NCBI GenBank assembly: GCA_900169235.1 | Contig: FWCC01000341.1 | Coordinates: 36,222-100,221, forward strand | Direction of reading: 5' to 3' | Length of the DNA stretch: 64,000 nucleotides | DNA from: Zarea fungicola | Taxonomy: Eukaryota > Ascomycota > Sordariomycetes > Hypocreales > Cordycipitaceae | Part shown: piece by piece, positions 1 through 9,638 of the stretch | Numbering within the stretch: the first letter of the stretch is position 1 | How the letters are laid out: each line of letters opens with the position of its first letter | Position numbers and translations under genes: made by a program | The notes under the pieces: generated by a model | Database searches by the model: none | What the model was told of the DNA's origin: nothing | Seen by the model: only the letters and a program-made list of their open reading frames with translations

Positions 1-366
1 TACACGACGAGGCCAGACTCACGGATGCGGGAGACGAGACGGGTAAAGTCGCTGTCGCTGGAGACGATGCAGAAGCCATCGAAGCGCCTCGTGTAGAGCA
101 GGTCCATGGCATCAATGACCATGGCGGCGTCGGTCGAGTTCTTGCCAGTGGTGTAGGCGAACTGCTGCATCGGCTGGATGGAATTTTTGAGAAGCTGCTC
201 CTTCCAGGGCGTGAGTATATTGGTTGTCCAGTCGCCGTAGGCTCTCTTTACAAAAGCTGTCCCGTACTTTGCGATTTCCGCCATGTAGGGCATTAGCCAT
301 GGCGGCCGGGACATTATCGGCGTCAATAAGGACAGCCAGCTTGGCCGCGGTCGCGTCAGCTGCCAT
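1..366 (-). CDS. NYN-domain (PIN-like RNase fold) protein, partial, with a frameshift
   Basis: The gene runs off the left edge, so only the N-terminal part is present. Translation from the ATG at 366 gives KLAVLIDADNVPAAMANAL, the first Asp-bearing strand of NYN/DUF88 domains. About 60 residues later the typical TDAAMVIDAMDLLYTRRFDG and CIVSSDSDFTRLVSRIRESG appear, carrying the conserved acidic residues of the putative nuclease site. The two halves are in different frames. One extra base near 285, between codons for Leu and Met, breaks the frame, and removing it from the reading would give one continuous domain. Family members are predicted metal-dependent RNases; the partner here is unknown. 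The break may be a pseudogene mutation or an assembly error, since other genes in the window show similar indels. Confidence in the family is good. Confidence 0.7.
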
Positions 367-535
367 TAGATGGCTCACTGTAATGGAATGAATACGTGTT
401 TGATACAAATCAGTCGCGCGAGGGCTGGCGGCCGGCGTAGCATTAATACTATTGGTTTGGGTATGGGCAGCAATGTAGCTGAATGGCTTTGATTGTGATT
501 TGCCAAGATATTCCTAATTACTTACCATCATATTA

Positions 536-604
536 GGTGGCAAGGCGGAGCCTCATGAAGCCACCAATTGTGCGCCACTGTATTCCTCCCTACAGCGCAT
601 AAAT
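536..604. repeat. Diverged third copy of dispersed repeat A
   Basis: The stretch carrying GAAGCCACCAATTGTGCGCC and then a pyrimidine-rich CTACAGCGC tail lines up by eye with the 3' part of the repeat at about 5083-5222 and 32758-32890. It is clearly more diverged than those two are from each other. The rest of 367-1142 shows no convincing gene; the 66-codon minus-strand frame at 716-916 matches nothing I know. Confidence 0.4.
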
Positions 605-1142
605 CCATAAAGACGCGCCGTCTGCATTCCCCCAAAGTATTACTTGTTGCGCCAAAAAGTGGCCAGCCACAACGAAAGGCTAGATTGTTATCCCATATCT
701 GCTTGACATTACTACCTAAACACGCCTAGTTGGTTGTCCGGTTCTCCATCTTGGTTGCACCCAGTACGTGTTAGCTCCCCTGTCGACCCCGCCGTTGGCT
801 CGCTTGTAACTCTCCCACCCGCTGAAACTGGACACCTGCGACAGCACTGCTATTGGCACCAGTAGTGCCGGATGAACCATTGGCATCATGGTTATTGTCG
901 GCGCAGTTTCTGTCATTAGATTGTCCCTATGGGGAGGGAAAATGATTAATAAATCATGCCCGGATTAACCGCCATCTACGACTGAGGCGAAGCATTTATT
1001 ACTAAAATTATCGCGAGCTCCGCAGTCTCTCTGTGGAGCTGTCAAACTGCCTCGTGTTTCTCTTTGCACCAACATCTACGTAAAGCAGGTGGCCCAATGT
1101 TCCAGCTACGCGCCCTGGGTACTAAACATACACAAATCCAAA

Positions 1143-2861
1143 ATGCAGGTGCCTGAATCCCAAAAGCTGTGCTTAAAGTCTTCCACAGATTTCCCGGGAA
1201 ACTGGCGCGTGCACACCGCAGCGTCCGAACTCGCCGTCTGCTCCAACTGCTTCGAGCGCCATATCCGTGGCACTCGAGTTGAGCACGGGTTTGTATACGA
1301 CTCATCGGTTCAAGCGACACTTTTGTGCCGATTCGACACGCCAACAGTGTTCCGACACTTGTTAGAAATTGCCCAGTTGGGCTCGTCCACAGAAAGACTC
1401 GTCGCTTTTGCCAAAACTCGCCACAATGTTCCCGAATGCAAGGGCTCTCAAGGCGCTCGGACAAGTGATGGCACCCGCTGGCATAGTGCCAAGAACAGAA
1501 ATATCCCTGGATTTGTAGCCTGTGAAGCCTGTTACATGGACTGTATACAAGGAGGTCCCCTGGCCACACACTTTGAACCCTCTCCGGACAAACAGCTTGA
1601 GCCCGATGTTTGGGTCTGTGATCTCTCAGTATCCTTCATTCGGCGGCACCTTGCTCATGCCACGAGTCCGAGTGACTGGCCCTCGTTCTGTGCAAAGGCC
1701 AGTACGCGAATGCAGCTGCAGTCATGCCCCGGAAGCCAGGCAGTATTTCCGTCGTCATACCGGTGGTTCTCTCCCGCTTCTGGGCCTAAAGAACTCCTCA
1801 TCTGTTCAGCATGCCTCCATGATCACATTGACGGCTTCGATAACCCGGGAAACTGGCGCGATGCAGGGAATAATGTTCTCTCTATTTATGGCTCCGCCGT
1901 ATTCTGCTGTCTCGGGCAGCATAACTTGTTGCTAGCCATGTCAATCGCGCAAAATGCGTCCAACCCGAAGCTATTCTGGACCGCTTTGCACAGATGGATC
2001 GAGAAACCTCTGTGCGACCCTGCCAGGACACCTGATGCAGCCTGGTATACACTGCCCTCCAATCCACCCAATTTTGCCGTTTGTCCTGCCTGCCATGTAT
2101 GCATGGTTGAGCCGCTTGGTTTGGCCGAGACTTTTGTGCCACTAACCATGGCTTCCTCAATCCAGCCAGCGACATGCAGCTTCCACCGTACGGCGCCGCG
2201 GTTCCAGCAATTTCTGACCAAACTATTTCAGGCAAGCTATGGCATCGACGCCAAAGTTTTCGAGAATTATGTTTTGCAGTTTGCACCCTTGCCGGTCTGC
2301 ATGCGAGACCAAGACTTTGCCGGCGGCACCTGGTTTGGCTGGGATGAATGCACCATCTGTTCCGATTGCTTCCACAGCTTTGCCCACGGAACTGCGCTGG
2401 CTGAGTTGATGCCACTCAACGGGCAATCCATCTCGGAGAGACGCATGTGCGAAATGTACAGTCCCCGCATGCGCTCTCTGTTTTTGGCTGCGTGTTCTAC
2501 AGTCCCGCTTGACGTTGGTCGTTTATTGGCAGCTGCCAAAGAACGGCGCATCATCTATTGGCAAACTGTTCCACTAATGCGAGACATTCTCTCCAATGCA
2601 CAATCGCAATTGAACCAGCAGCGGATTGCAAATGCGACGAGCTCTGCATATTTGCTCATGGGTGGCCTGCAAGAGGCCTCAATGCTCGGGCACGGGCCGA
2701 CCTATTCGCTGCCGAATCACGGCCAGGTCTTGCACAATCAGCTCCAGGTGCAGGGAGCAGTTTTGGGTATTGAAGGAGAGAAAATAGCCATGGCTCTCAG
2801 AAATGGTAATGGACGAGCTGTTATTAGTTATCTGGAGCCCATTTGGAGAGGCGTCGAGTAG
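1143..2861 (+). CDS. Hypothetical protein with five internal Cys modules (C-CxxC-C)
   Basis: The single open frame gives about 572 residues from its first ATG (1143). The frame is open back to 969 without another ATG, so an upstream exon or a non-ATG start cannot be excluded. It contains five consecutive modules, each with a single Cys, usually a Trp 10-16 residues on, then a hydrophobic-CxxC, then another Cys 20-45 residues later. The CxxC elements are VCSNC, ACEAC, ICSAC, VCPAC and ICSDC. Each module is followed by a predicted amphipathic helix rich in Leu, Arg and Ala. This reads as five zinc-ribbon-like or disulphide-stabilised units. No signal peptide or clear membrane helix is seen. I do not recognise a named family. 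Codon use and an uninterrupted frame of 1.7 kb make it a real gene. Confidence 0.7.
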   Translation: MQVPESQKLCLKSSTDFPGNWRVHTAASELAVCSNCFERHIRGTRVEHGFVYDSSVQATLLCRFDTPTVFRHLLEIAQLGSSTERLVAFAKTRHNVPECKGSQGARTSDGTRWHSAKNRNIPGFVACEACYMDCIQGGPLATHFEPSPDKQLEPDVWVCDLSVSFIRRHLAHATSPSDWPSFCAKASTRMQLQSCPGSQAVFPSSYRWFSPASGPKELLICSACLHDHIDGFDNPGNWRDAGNNVLSIYGSAVFCCLGQHNLLLAMSIAQNASNPKLFWTALHRWIEKPLCDPARTPDAAWYTLPSNPPNFAVCPACHVCMVEPLGLAETFVPLTMASSIQPATCSFHRTAPRFQQFLTKLFQASYGIDAKVFENYVLQFAPLPVCMRDQDFAGGTWFGWDECTICSDCFHSFAHGTALAELMPLNGQSISERRMCEMYSPRMRSLFLAACSTVPLDVGRLLAAAKERRIIYWQTVPLMRDILSNAQSQLNQQRIANATSSAYLLMGGLQEASMLGHGPTYSLPNHGQVLHNQLQVQGAVLGIEGEKIAMALRNGNGRAVISYLEPIWRGVE

Positions 2862-3275
2862 ACTTGCATTTTCCCGCTATTGTCTCAATGAACTCTGGGT
2901 AGGTACCAGCCTGCATTTCCTGACAAATCAATGTATTACGCAACAGCCCCCTTCTAAGCAGTGTTTAAAATGCACCGAAGCCGGAATAAAAAATAAAAAA
3001 TCATACTGGGCCAGCCCCCACGGTTTAAACCTGTCCGTTTTGGTTTCGTTGCTATTTTGGAATGTCGGCTTTCGTTGTCTTGGGCAAATACGCTGCCCAC
3101 TGCCTAAGCCAAACGTAAAACGTACTGTTGGAATGCAGAAATATTCAATTGGCATAAAAGGAAAATAAAAGTGGGATTGGGCTGTTTAATATTGAACGGA
3201 GGTACTGTAGGATAAGAACTCTGAGTAACAGTTCCGATTTGTGACTGGAACCCAACTGCGGAGGACAGTAAAGGC
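2862..3275. other. Intergenic, no gene seen
   Basis: The ends of two convergent genes flank this stretch. It is A+T-rich and the frames in it look random. I see no repeat or RNA gene. Confidence 0.5.
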
Positions 3276-4233
3276 CTATTTTGTCAAGACTCCAATGATA
3301 TGGGGAATAATCTCGTAAGGCGACTCAGTGGGAGGTTGTGCAAGATCGATATGTGTCCATGGACCAGCATTCCTTAAACTCGCCTCGGTAGATTTACATA
3401 GCCGGCAGGAGCCCAAAAGGCACGACCAAGCGACGTTGACAAAGCCTGAGAGTGTGGTTAGTCTATGGCGAGTGCCAAATACTTTTGGGATATCACCTAC
3501 GCTGATAGAGAGCGAGCAGTATTCCGCCCCGTGACACCTTTACGTGCTCATATACATACCAGCGTCCACCTGGCTTCAAGAGTTTGTAAAGCTCCTTGAT
3601 GTTCTTTTCCTGGTCCGGGATACTGCATAAGCTGAGAATGGAAACAATACAGTCGACACTGCCATGTTCAATGGTTTTGGAATGGCCGCATATATCACTG
3701 AGAGATTCGACACCAACAGGCAAAACCTCGTAAATGTCCTCAATACCGATTTCCTGGACACGCTGTCGCAAAGCTGCAGCAGACTGAGAGTTGGGCTCCA
3801 CGCCATAAATCTTGACAAGAGAATTATCTGGCCGCCCGCCGTCTCTATTCCTGAGACCATCAGAGTGCCTTGCCCTCTTTCTCAAGTTAGAGTAGACATC
3901 TAACCACATACCACTACCAGCCCCAACCTCTATAACCGTGCCACTCATGGGTAAGCCGGCTGCATGCTCCAGCACCCTGCCGTCTTGTATCCTGCCTTCG
4001 AGTAGCGGGGAAACACGTTTTTCGGCGCTCTGCTTAACCTGGGGCCCAATTGAAACCCAAAAGTTGCTAAACACTGCCTCGCTAAAGCCCCATGGCGTTA
4101 AGAGGGCGGCCCATTTCCCAGTGGTGATGAGGCGGCGGATGGTGCTGGGGACGTGACTTGCAGCAGATGACAGGAAGAGCCATGGATCAATGAGATGTAT
4201 CAAGATCTCTCGTAGTGTTGAGAGTGGTGCCAT
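3276..4233 (-). CDS. SAM-dependent methyltransferase, METTL7-like
   Basis: Two exons (4233-3501 and 3445-3276) encode about 300 residues. The 55-bp intron begins GTAGGT, ends CTCAG and restores the phase across an Arg codon, giving LYQRFVNVAW. The start chosen is the first ATG (4233); the frame extends further upstream only with non-ATG codons. Near residue 25 lies a hydrophobic stretch starting LIDPWLFLSS, a likely membrane-associating segment. Motif I is VIEVGAGSGMW (SAM-binding glycines), the acidic YGVEPN follows, and KPGGRWYVYEHV is the post-motif of this group. The C-terminus PYEIIPHIIGVLTK is typical of fungal METTL7-like proteins. These act on small molecules or lipids with SAM; the substrate here is unknown. 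It stands alone, about 35 kb from the PKS cluster, so a role in that pathway is not indicated. Confidence 0.85.
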
Positions 4234-5888
4234 GACGATTCTTGCACGCAACGCCGTGGCGCCAATGGATACAAGTGAAATTGTCGCGACTGGGTTGGAT
4301 GGAGCCAAGTGATGGAATCTGTAGGGCGACTGTGGCCAAATACCGAGAGCTTTCCACGCTTTAAGTTCTCCTATTATTAATTGAAATAACCTGCGTCAAA
4401 GGACTTTGGGTCGCCGTTCAGATGTAATCCCCGAACCTTGGTCGACGTTTGAGGTACAAGAAACAAAACCTGGGCTTCTGGGCGTCCTCTTGCATTCGCC
4501 GCGTAGGTAAGCGGGTTGGCGGGGTAGCCCACTACGATGAATAAATAGCCAAATGCAGGCAATGGTGGCACCGGCGCCCTTTTGATGGAACCAGCGCAAC
4601 GGCGACCGAGCGGCTGCTTCACAACCATGACTCTTCTGTTCGGCGCAGCCGCGATGCTGATATAGCCCTGGATTCGCTCTGCTTCACGTCAAGCCACAAG
4701 GAAAGGAATGCGCGTACGCAATTTGGCCCTGTGCCTCGGCAGGGGGATGATTCCGCCATGCTGCCAGGAGCAAGCCACTCCGAACCCAAAGTCGAAAGCC
4801 AATGTCAGTTGACTAGCTTTGCTAGTATAGTAGCTCCATCTCATGGTAAAAATGAAGATAGTGTGCAGTATGCTGCAAGTCGCGCAGCAAACTTCGTGCG
4901 AAGACATCTACTGGGCTGACTTTGACAATGCTACATTGGGAGGAGTAACGCAACATAGAATCCAAAATCCCTCGGGCGCTGTTGTATTTTGATTTTCTGC
5001 GTTTTTTTAAAAGATTTTTATTATACATTAATAAGTTCTTCATCGCAATCACAGCTGGGGCCTTCAAGGAGTTAGGCTGTAAAGTGAAGTGGCGCAGCAA
5101 GCTGAATTAATTGATGAATTTGACTCTGATGATGATGATAATAAACTAACTAGCTCCGGAGGCAATTTGGAGGCTTTGGAGGCCACCAAAAGTGGCCCCA
5201 CTCATTTTCCCCTTACAGCTGCTTAACCTAGCCCAATTAGCAGTAGTTACTCTAACTTACACTAGCACTGGCAATGAGATGCAGTACCTCTTTAGGAAGT
5301 GGAATGCGACACCTTAAAGTCTTAAAGTCAAAGTGAAAAAAGAGTGTTAGTTGGATACTGTTTTTAATTAGACATGACGAGTGAGTTTAATTCTTTTTAT
5401 GCATGGAGCAAGTGCTACTCTGATACACTGTTTATATCTGGATGCCGCAGCAGAAAGTCTGTCCGGACTCTTGATTTAAAGCCCGCATCCCCTCTCGGCT
5501 AGGTACCCAAGCGGAAAGTTTGCCTCTTGTGCGTGTCCAACTCGGCAGTGGCAAGAGAGGAATGCAGTTCTCCGTTAAAAGTAAACGCCTTGGCCATGGC
5601 AAAAAGGCATGAAGTCAAGGCACAGTCGGTTTCTCCCATCTCAACTCAAACTACGAGGCTCGAAATTTTATTAACTTTTTTTTTATTAGCAATTGCTGCC
5701 CATCACGAAAAGCCAGCGTATACCCACGTTGTACAAGTCACATAAATTGGGACGAGCACATTGTTGACCACCTGAAACATTCCTCACAAGATTTCTCGGA
5801 CTTGATAACCGAATAAGCCAACCTAGCCCCGTCGGTGCTTTCACTGGCCTTGACGTTGTGCAAGCTCCGTAACCTAGAGGCTCTCGAT
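4234..5888. other. Intergenic stretch containing repeat A; no gene seen
   Basis: Divergent starts of the methyltransferase and the nitronate monooxygenase border this 1.6 kb. Apart from the repeat near 5083-5222 and a short T/A-rich run at about 5010-5030 I see no coding or RNA signal. Confidence 0.45.
5083..5222. repeat. Dispersed repeat A, copy 2
   Basis: The block from GAAGTGGCGCAGCA through ACTAACTAGCTCCGGAGGCA to a CCCCACTCATTTTCCCC tail occurs again, nearly base for base in its core, at 32758-32890, with a more diverged copy at about 536-604. A TGATGATGATGATAATAAAC stretch in the middle differs in length between copies. No coding frame runs through it. It may be the end of a transposable element. 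Confidence 0.7.
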
Positions 5889-6965
5889 ATGCCTGGAAAT
5901 ATTGCAAGATTGGGCTTGCCATGGCTACAATGGCCTGTCCTTGCGAATGCACCCATGTCTGGAGTCGCCGGAAGCAGGCTGGCGGTCGCTGTGACCTGCG
6001 CTGGAGGCCTTGGACAAATTGGCTTTACTGGGGATGCAGAAGCACTTGACGAGGAATTGGCCAGTCCGAGACTCCAATTGCAGAATCACAACCCCAGAAA
6101 CAAAACAGGCAATGACCGTATCCTACCCATCGGGGTTGGGATAATTGTATTTGGCACCCCAGTTGAAGAATTCATTCCAGTCATTGCCAATCATACACCG
6201 GCCGTCGTGTGGCTGTCGTTCGCAACCGCTGCAGAGTTTCAACAGTGGACAACCAGGATACGGCAAGCCTCGCCACTTACAAAAGTCTGGATACAGGTCG
6301 GAAGCGTCACTGCTGCGCTGGAAGCTGCGCGCCATTGTCGGCCAGACACTCTGGTTCTGCAGGGTAGCGACGCAGGCGGCCACGGCCACGAGAGTGGTGC
6401 CGGTATCACCACCCTCATTCCGGAAGTTACTGACGCACTTTGCAATGGCGGACTTGCTGATATTCCTCTCATTGCTGCAGGAGGTATCATGGACGGTAGG
6501 GGGACAGCGGCAGCTCTCGCCCTTGGAGCTCTTGGCGTTGTCATGGGCACAAGATTTCTAGGTGCTCAGGAAGCGAAAGTACCACCTGAATTCCGAAAAG
6601 CCATCTTCGCAGCCTGGGACGGGGCGGAATCCACGGCTAGATCTACAGCTTTTGATGCAATGTGGGGTCCTAACCCTTGGCCGGAACTATATAACGGGCG
6701 CTGCCTCAAAAATTCCATCTATGAAAATGTCAAAAACGGGCTATCTGAAGAAGAGGCAAGAATTTATTTACATCATCGCCTGAGGAGCAGATCACTCCAA
6801 GATATTCCTGCCCAGGACATGATGAGTATTTGGGCAGGCACCGGAGTTGGACTGGTTCGCGAAATTGAGAAAGCCGCAGATATAGTCGATGGGGTGAGGA
6901 AGACTGCCCAAAAGACGATAATGGCATTGAGCGAAACAATGACCGAGGCCATTAGAAGCAATTAA
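5889..6965 (+). CDS. Nitronate monooxygenase (2-nitropropane dioxygenase family)
   Basis: An uninterrupted 358-residue frame from ATG 5889; the frame is open further upstream but only with a GTG start at 5835. It has the FMN-binding TIM-barrel features of class I nitronate monooxygenases: WPVLANAPMSGVAGSRLA at the N-terminus, LQGSDAGGHGHESGAG with the conserved Gly/His loop, PLIAAGGIMDGRG and VVMGTRFLG for phosphate binding. Length matches the family (about 330-380). The enzymes oxidise alkyl nitronates, for example propionate 3-nitronate, with oxygen and FMN, usually as detoxification. Nothing in the neighbours (a methyltransferase and a GFA-like protein) makes a pathway. Confidence 0.9.
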   Translation: MPGNIARLGLPWLQWPVLANAPMSGVAGSRLAVAVTCAGGLGQIGFTGDAEALDEELASPRLQLQNHNPRNKTGNDRILPIGVGIIVFGTPVEEFIPVIANHTPAVVWLSFATAAEFQQWTTRIRQASPLTKVWIQVGSVTAALEAARHCRPDTLVLQGSDAGGHGHESGAGITTLIPEVTDALCNGGLADIPLIAAGGIMDGRGTAAALALGALGVVMGTRFLGAQEAKVPPEFRKAIFAAWDGAESTARSTAFDAMWGPNPWPELYNGRCLKNSIYENVKNGLSEEEARIYLHHRLRSRSLQDIPAQDMMSIWAGTGVGLVREIEKAADIVDGVRKTAQKTIMALSETMTEAIRSN

Positions 6966-7331
6966 TGGTTTGCTCTTAGAAGGAAGGGTCTATACGATAG
7001 CAGTAGAGCTGCGTGTGAGTAACCAACAAGAATACGTACCGTCATCTGAGCGAAAACCTGTTCATCCGAAGTCATGCTGCCCGTCCTGGCGGCGAAGATC
7101 CGCATATCGTTTTGGTTTGATGCTTCAGAAGTACCAGACGGGCATGCAAATGATTCAAATGGAAGAAGCTTCTAAATGATGAGATACGAGCCTAGGATAA
7201 TCACGGAATTCGGTTATTGAAACGGTCTTATAACTTGACAGTAGATGAACCCTAAGCCTAATTGACTGCTGCCTCACATATTTTATGACGAACAATACTG
7301 GTGTCATCAAGGTGGCCATCTTTGAAGTCCA

Positions 7332-8339
7332 TCAATCGAGTACATAGCCGTCAGTTCCACAATCTGTTCTCTCAATATGCATTGACTTTAGGTCCAGACC
7401 CTCAATGGCTCTTACATTCACCGGCTGAAGCGCCATGTTCTTATGATACACTTGTAGCGCAATTTCTCGCCGCTCCGGTGGGAGTTTGTCAAACACGGCT
7501 GGATCTGGGCCGTAAATATTGCCAAATATATGCACCCCACAATTTTTACAGTGAGCTGCACCCCCGAACCTTCTTCCGTGGATGTATTCGAAGGTGTGCT
7601 CGCGCCCGACGATTCGCACTTGGTCTCGTTTGGGGTACACACCCACGTAAGCAGTCTGCTGACGATGTGAGGGATAATATTTTAAATGAATGAATGGCAC
7701 ATACCCTCACGCAAGAACTACAGTTATCCTCTTTTACCGCCTCTTCGGAAAGTGGAAAGAGAAGCTCGGCTCTAACCTTGCCGCAGTAGCAAGAAGCGGT
7801 TTCGTGCCGTAGATTGTCGGACATGTGCAATTTGGCCTTATCTTCCAGATATTTGTTTGGTTCATTTCTATCCTTATCCACTGGATTTGACCTATTCCCA
7901 ACCAGGTCAGTGTTATATTGAACGAATGGTTCAGGGACTGTACTTGAGCTTGAAGGGGTTTACGTTTTGAATGCTTCGGATGTTGACAGCAAACTGCCCG
8001 GACATTAATCCACTCATGTGTTCTCCAGTCACCCCAGTGCCACAGTAATTGCAAAACTGGTGTGGTGAGTCAGCCAAGGATGCATATTTATACCATAATC
8101 CACATTGAAGTATTCCGTACCTTTTCTCGTAGTGACGCAGATTGAAACTCTGTTAAGCAGCCATCATCTCTTTGCACACGGAAGTTCCCACTTTCCGGGA
8201 TTATCCACAGGTACCCTTTTTTCAGGCACATAGCACAGTTGCAGGTAATGGCGCTATCAATTTCTGGCGCGTCAATCTCAAAACGATAGCGACCGCAATG
8301 GCAATTGCCTTTGTATGTCGTTATTACGTCCCTTGCCAT
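7332..8339 (-). CDS. Tandem CENP-V/GFA-domain (Mss4-like zinc) protein
   Basis: Four exons: 8339-8121, 8056-7944, 7891-7705 and about 7655-7332, about 280 residues. The introns are 64, 52 and about 49 bp, and each restores the frame; the second removes an apparent TGA. The first domain has NCHCGRYRFEIDAP, ITCNCAMCLKKGYLWI and FCNYCGTGV; the second has ASCYCGKVRAEL, NCSSCV and HCKNCGVHIFG. Both therefore carry the CxCG...CxxC...CxxC zinc ligands of the glutathione-dependent formaldehyde-activating fold. Most family members have one domain, while two in tandem is a known fungal arrangement. The precise activity is not known. The acceptor of the last intron is ambiguous by one codon (7658 or 7655). 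The start at 8339 is the ATG directly ahead of the first domain. Confidence 0.85.
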
Positions 8340-9067
8340 ACTGAGAAGGGGGTGATATGTATTTCGCCCAAACAAAAGCCCAGATAAAGACCGGATCAAG
8401 ATTGTAATAAGGTTATGCAAAGGTGCTTTGTAGCGAAGGAAGTTATAGAGAGCTACACATGTTCATACCATTGGGGAATTCGTGAAGACTGAAATTGGAA
8501 ATTTGTTAAGGCCTCTCGGTCGGATGTAAAGTATAGCTTGTAAAAACTCTTCAGCGGCAGCAGACAAGGCTACGTCAAGCGGCGAGAAATCAAGGCGGGG
8601 TGGGCAGCTGATCGAAATCGACCAAGTGGAATGACAAAGTTCTGTGATATGGTACTTTTGTCAATGTGTGACGCCACCGGCTCGACCTACTAGCAGAGAT
8701 GCCTAGCCATTTACTACGCGCAATACGAATACGTGGCCATCTTAGTGTAATAACAGTTTAGAAAAGCATGTAACATCTAGTATCTTACTTGAAATTCGGC
8801 AAGGTTTGCAACTCAATCTCTTAATCGTATTCTATAATACCTCTTCGCATTTACGTAACAGCCGTGGAAAAACCCAGCGGGAAAACCAGGGCCAAGAGGC
8901 AGACTGCAAATGAGAGCGATGCAGCTATAACTGTGCTAACGGGGTGATACAAGCGAGCATGTGAGATAAATCCCATACAGGCAAACGGAACGATGCAGAG
9001 GAAGCAGTAGAGACCATCGTTCGAATTGTTCAGGCTGCCCCTTGGGCTATCGGTCCAGTTGGCTAAC
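8340..9067. other. Intergenic, no gene seen
   Basis: Between the GFA-like gene and the secreted-protein gene I see only short random frames and ordinary A+T-rich sequence. Confidence 0.45.
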
Positions 9068-9638
9068 TCAGTTCACTCGCTGAACGATGCCGTCAATACC
9101 AAACTCCTGCTGCTTTCTGTTTTGCGTCAATTCAAGACTGTTAGCTCCGCCGGAGAGCCTACTTCCGTCACTGAAAACCATTTCGAGGAAAAAGTTGAAT
9201 CGCCACGTATCGTGCCCATTTGGATCTATACGGAGGACAATCTTGCCACTTTGGAGTAAAGCCTCTTGACTTGGGTTAACAATGGTCAGAGCGTATGGCC
9301 CTTCGTCGCTGTTATCATCGAAGTGGCCAAAGTCATTGCTGATGTGGGCTGCCGTAACTCCATTGCTATCCACCAGGGTAACGGTTACATGTGTGTCGTC
9401 GTCCTTATCTTCGTTGTTTGTGTGGAAGCTAATGCGAGCATTTCGAAGTACAGCTGGCTGTTTACAGTCAACCTTCTATTTTGTGATTGGATCAGTCGAC
9501 CATTGAGACTTACTGCCTACAATTCCAACCATGTTAGTCTAATAAGCATTAGTAGGCGCTTTGGTACGCGACACATACCTGTCCCGCCACCAAGGTTACG
9601 GTGGCCAATGTTGACATAACAATTGCGAAGAGCTTCAT
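9068..9638 (-). CDS. Small secreted hypothetical protein
   Basis: Two exons are proposed. The first, 9638-9579, encodes a signal peptide, MKLFAIVMSTLATVTLVAGQ, ending exactly at a GTATGT donor. The second, 9457-9068, encodes about 129 residues with an acidic EDKDDDTHVTVTLVD stretch and beta-rich sequence such as KIVLRIDPNGHDTWRF and FLEMVFSDGSRL. The 121-bp intron contains an internal acceptor/donor pair (TGTAG then GTAAGT), so a micro-exon or alternative splicing is possible. The mature protein has no Cys. The alternating Asp/hydrophobic pattern suggests a beta-sandwich, perhaps calcium-binding, but I cannot name a family. The signal peptide puts it outside the cell or in the wall. Confidence 0.6.

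Noticed and set aside
5835..5888. Longer nitronate monooxygenase starting at GTG 5835
   Set aside because: An ATG at 5889 begins exactly where family similarity starts; GTG starts are not expected in nuclear fungal genes.
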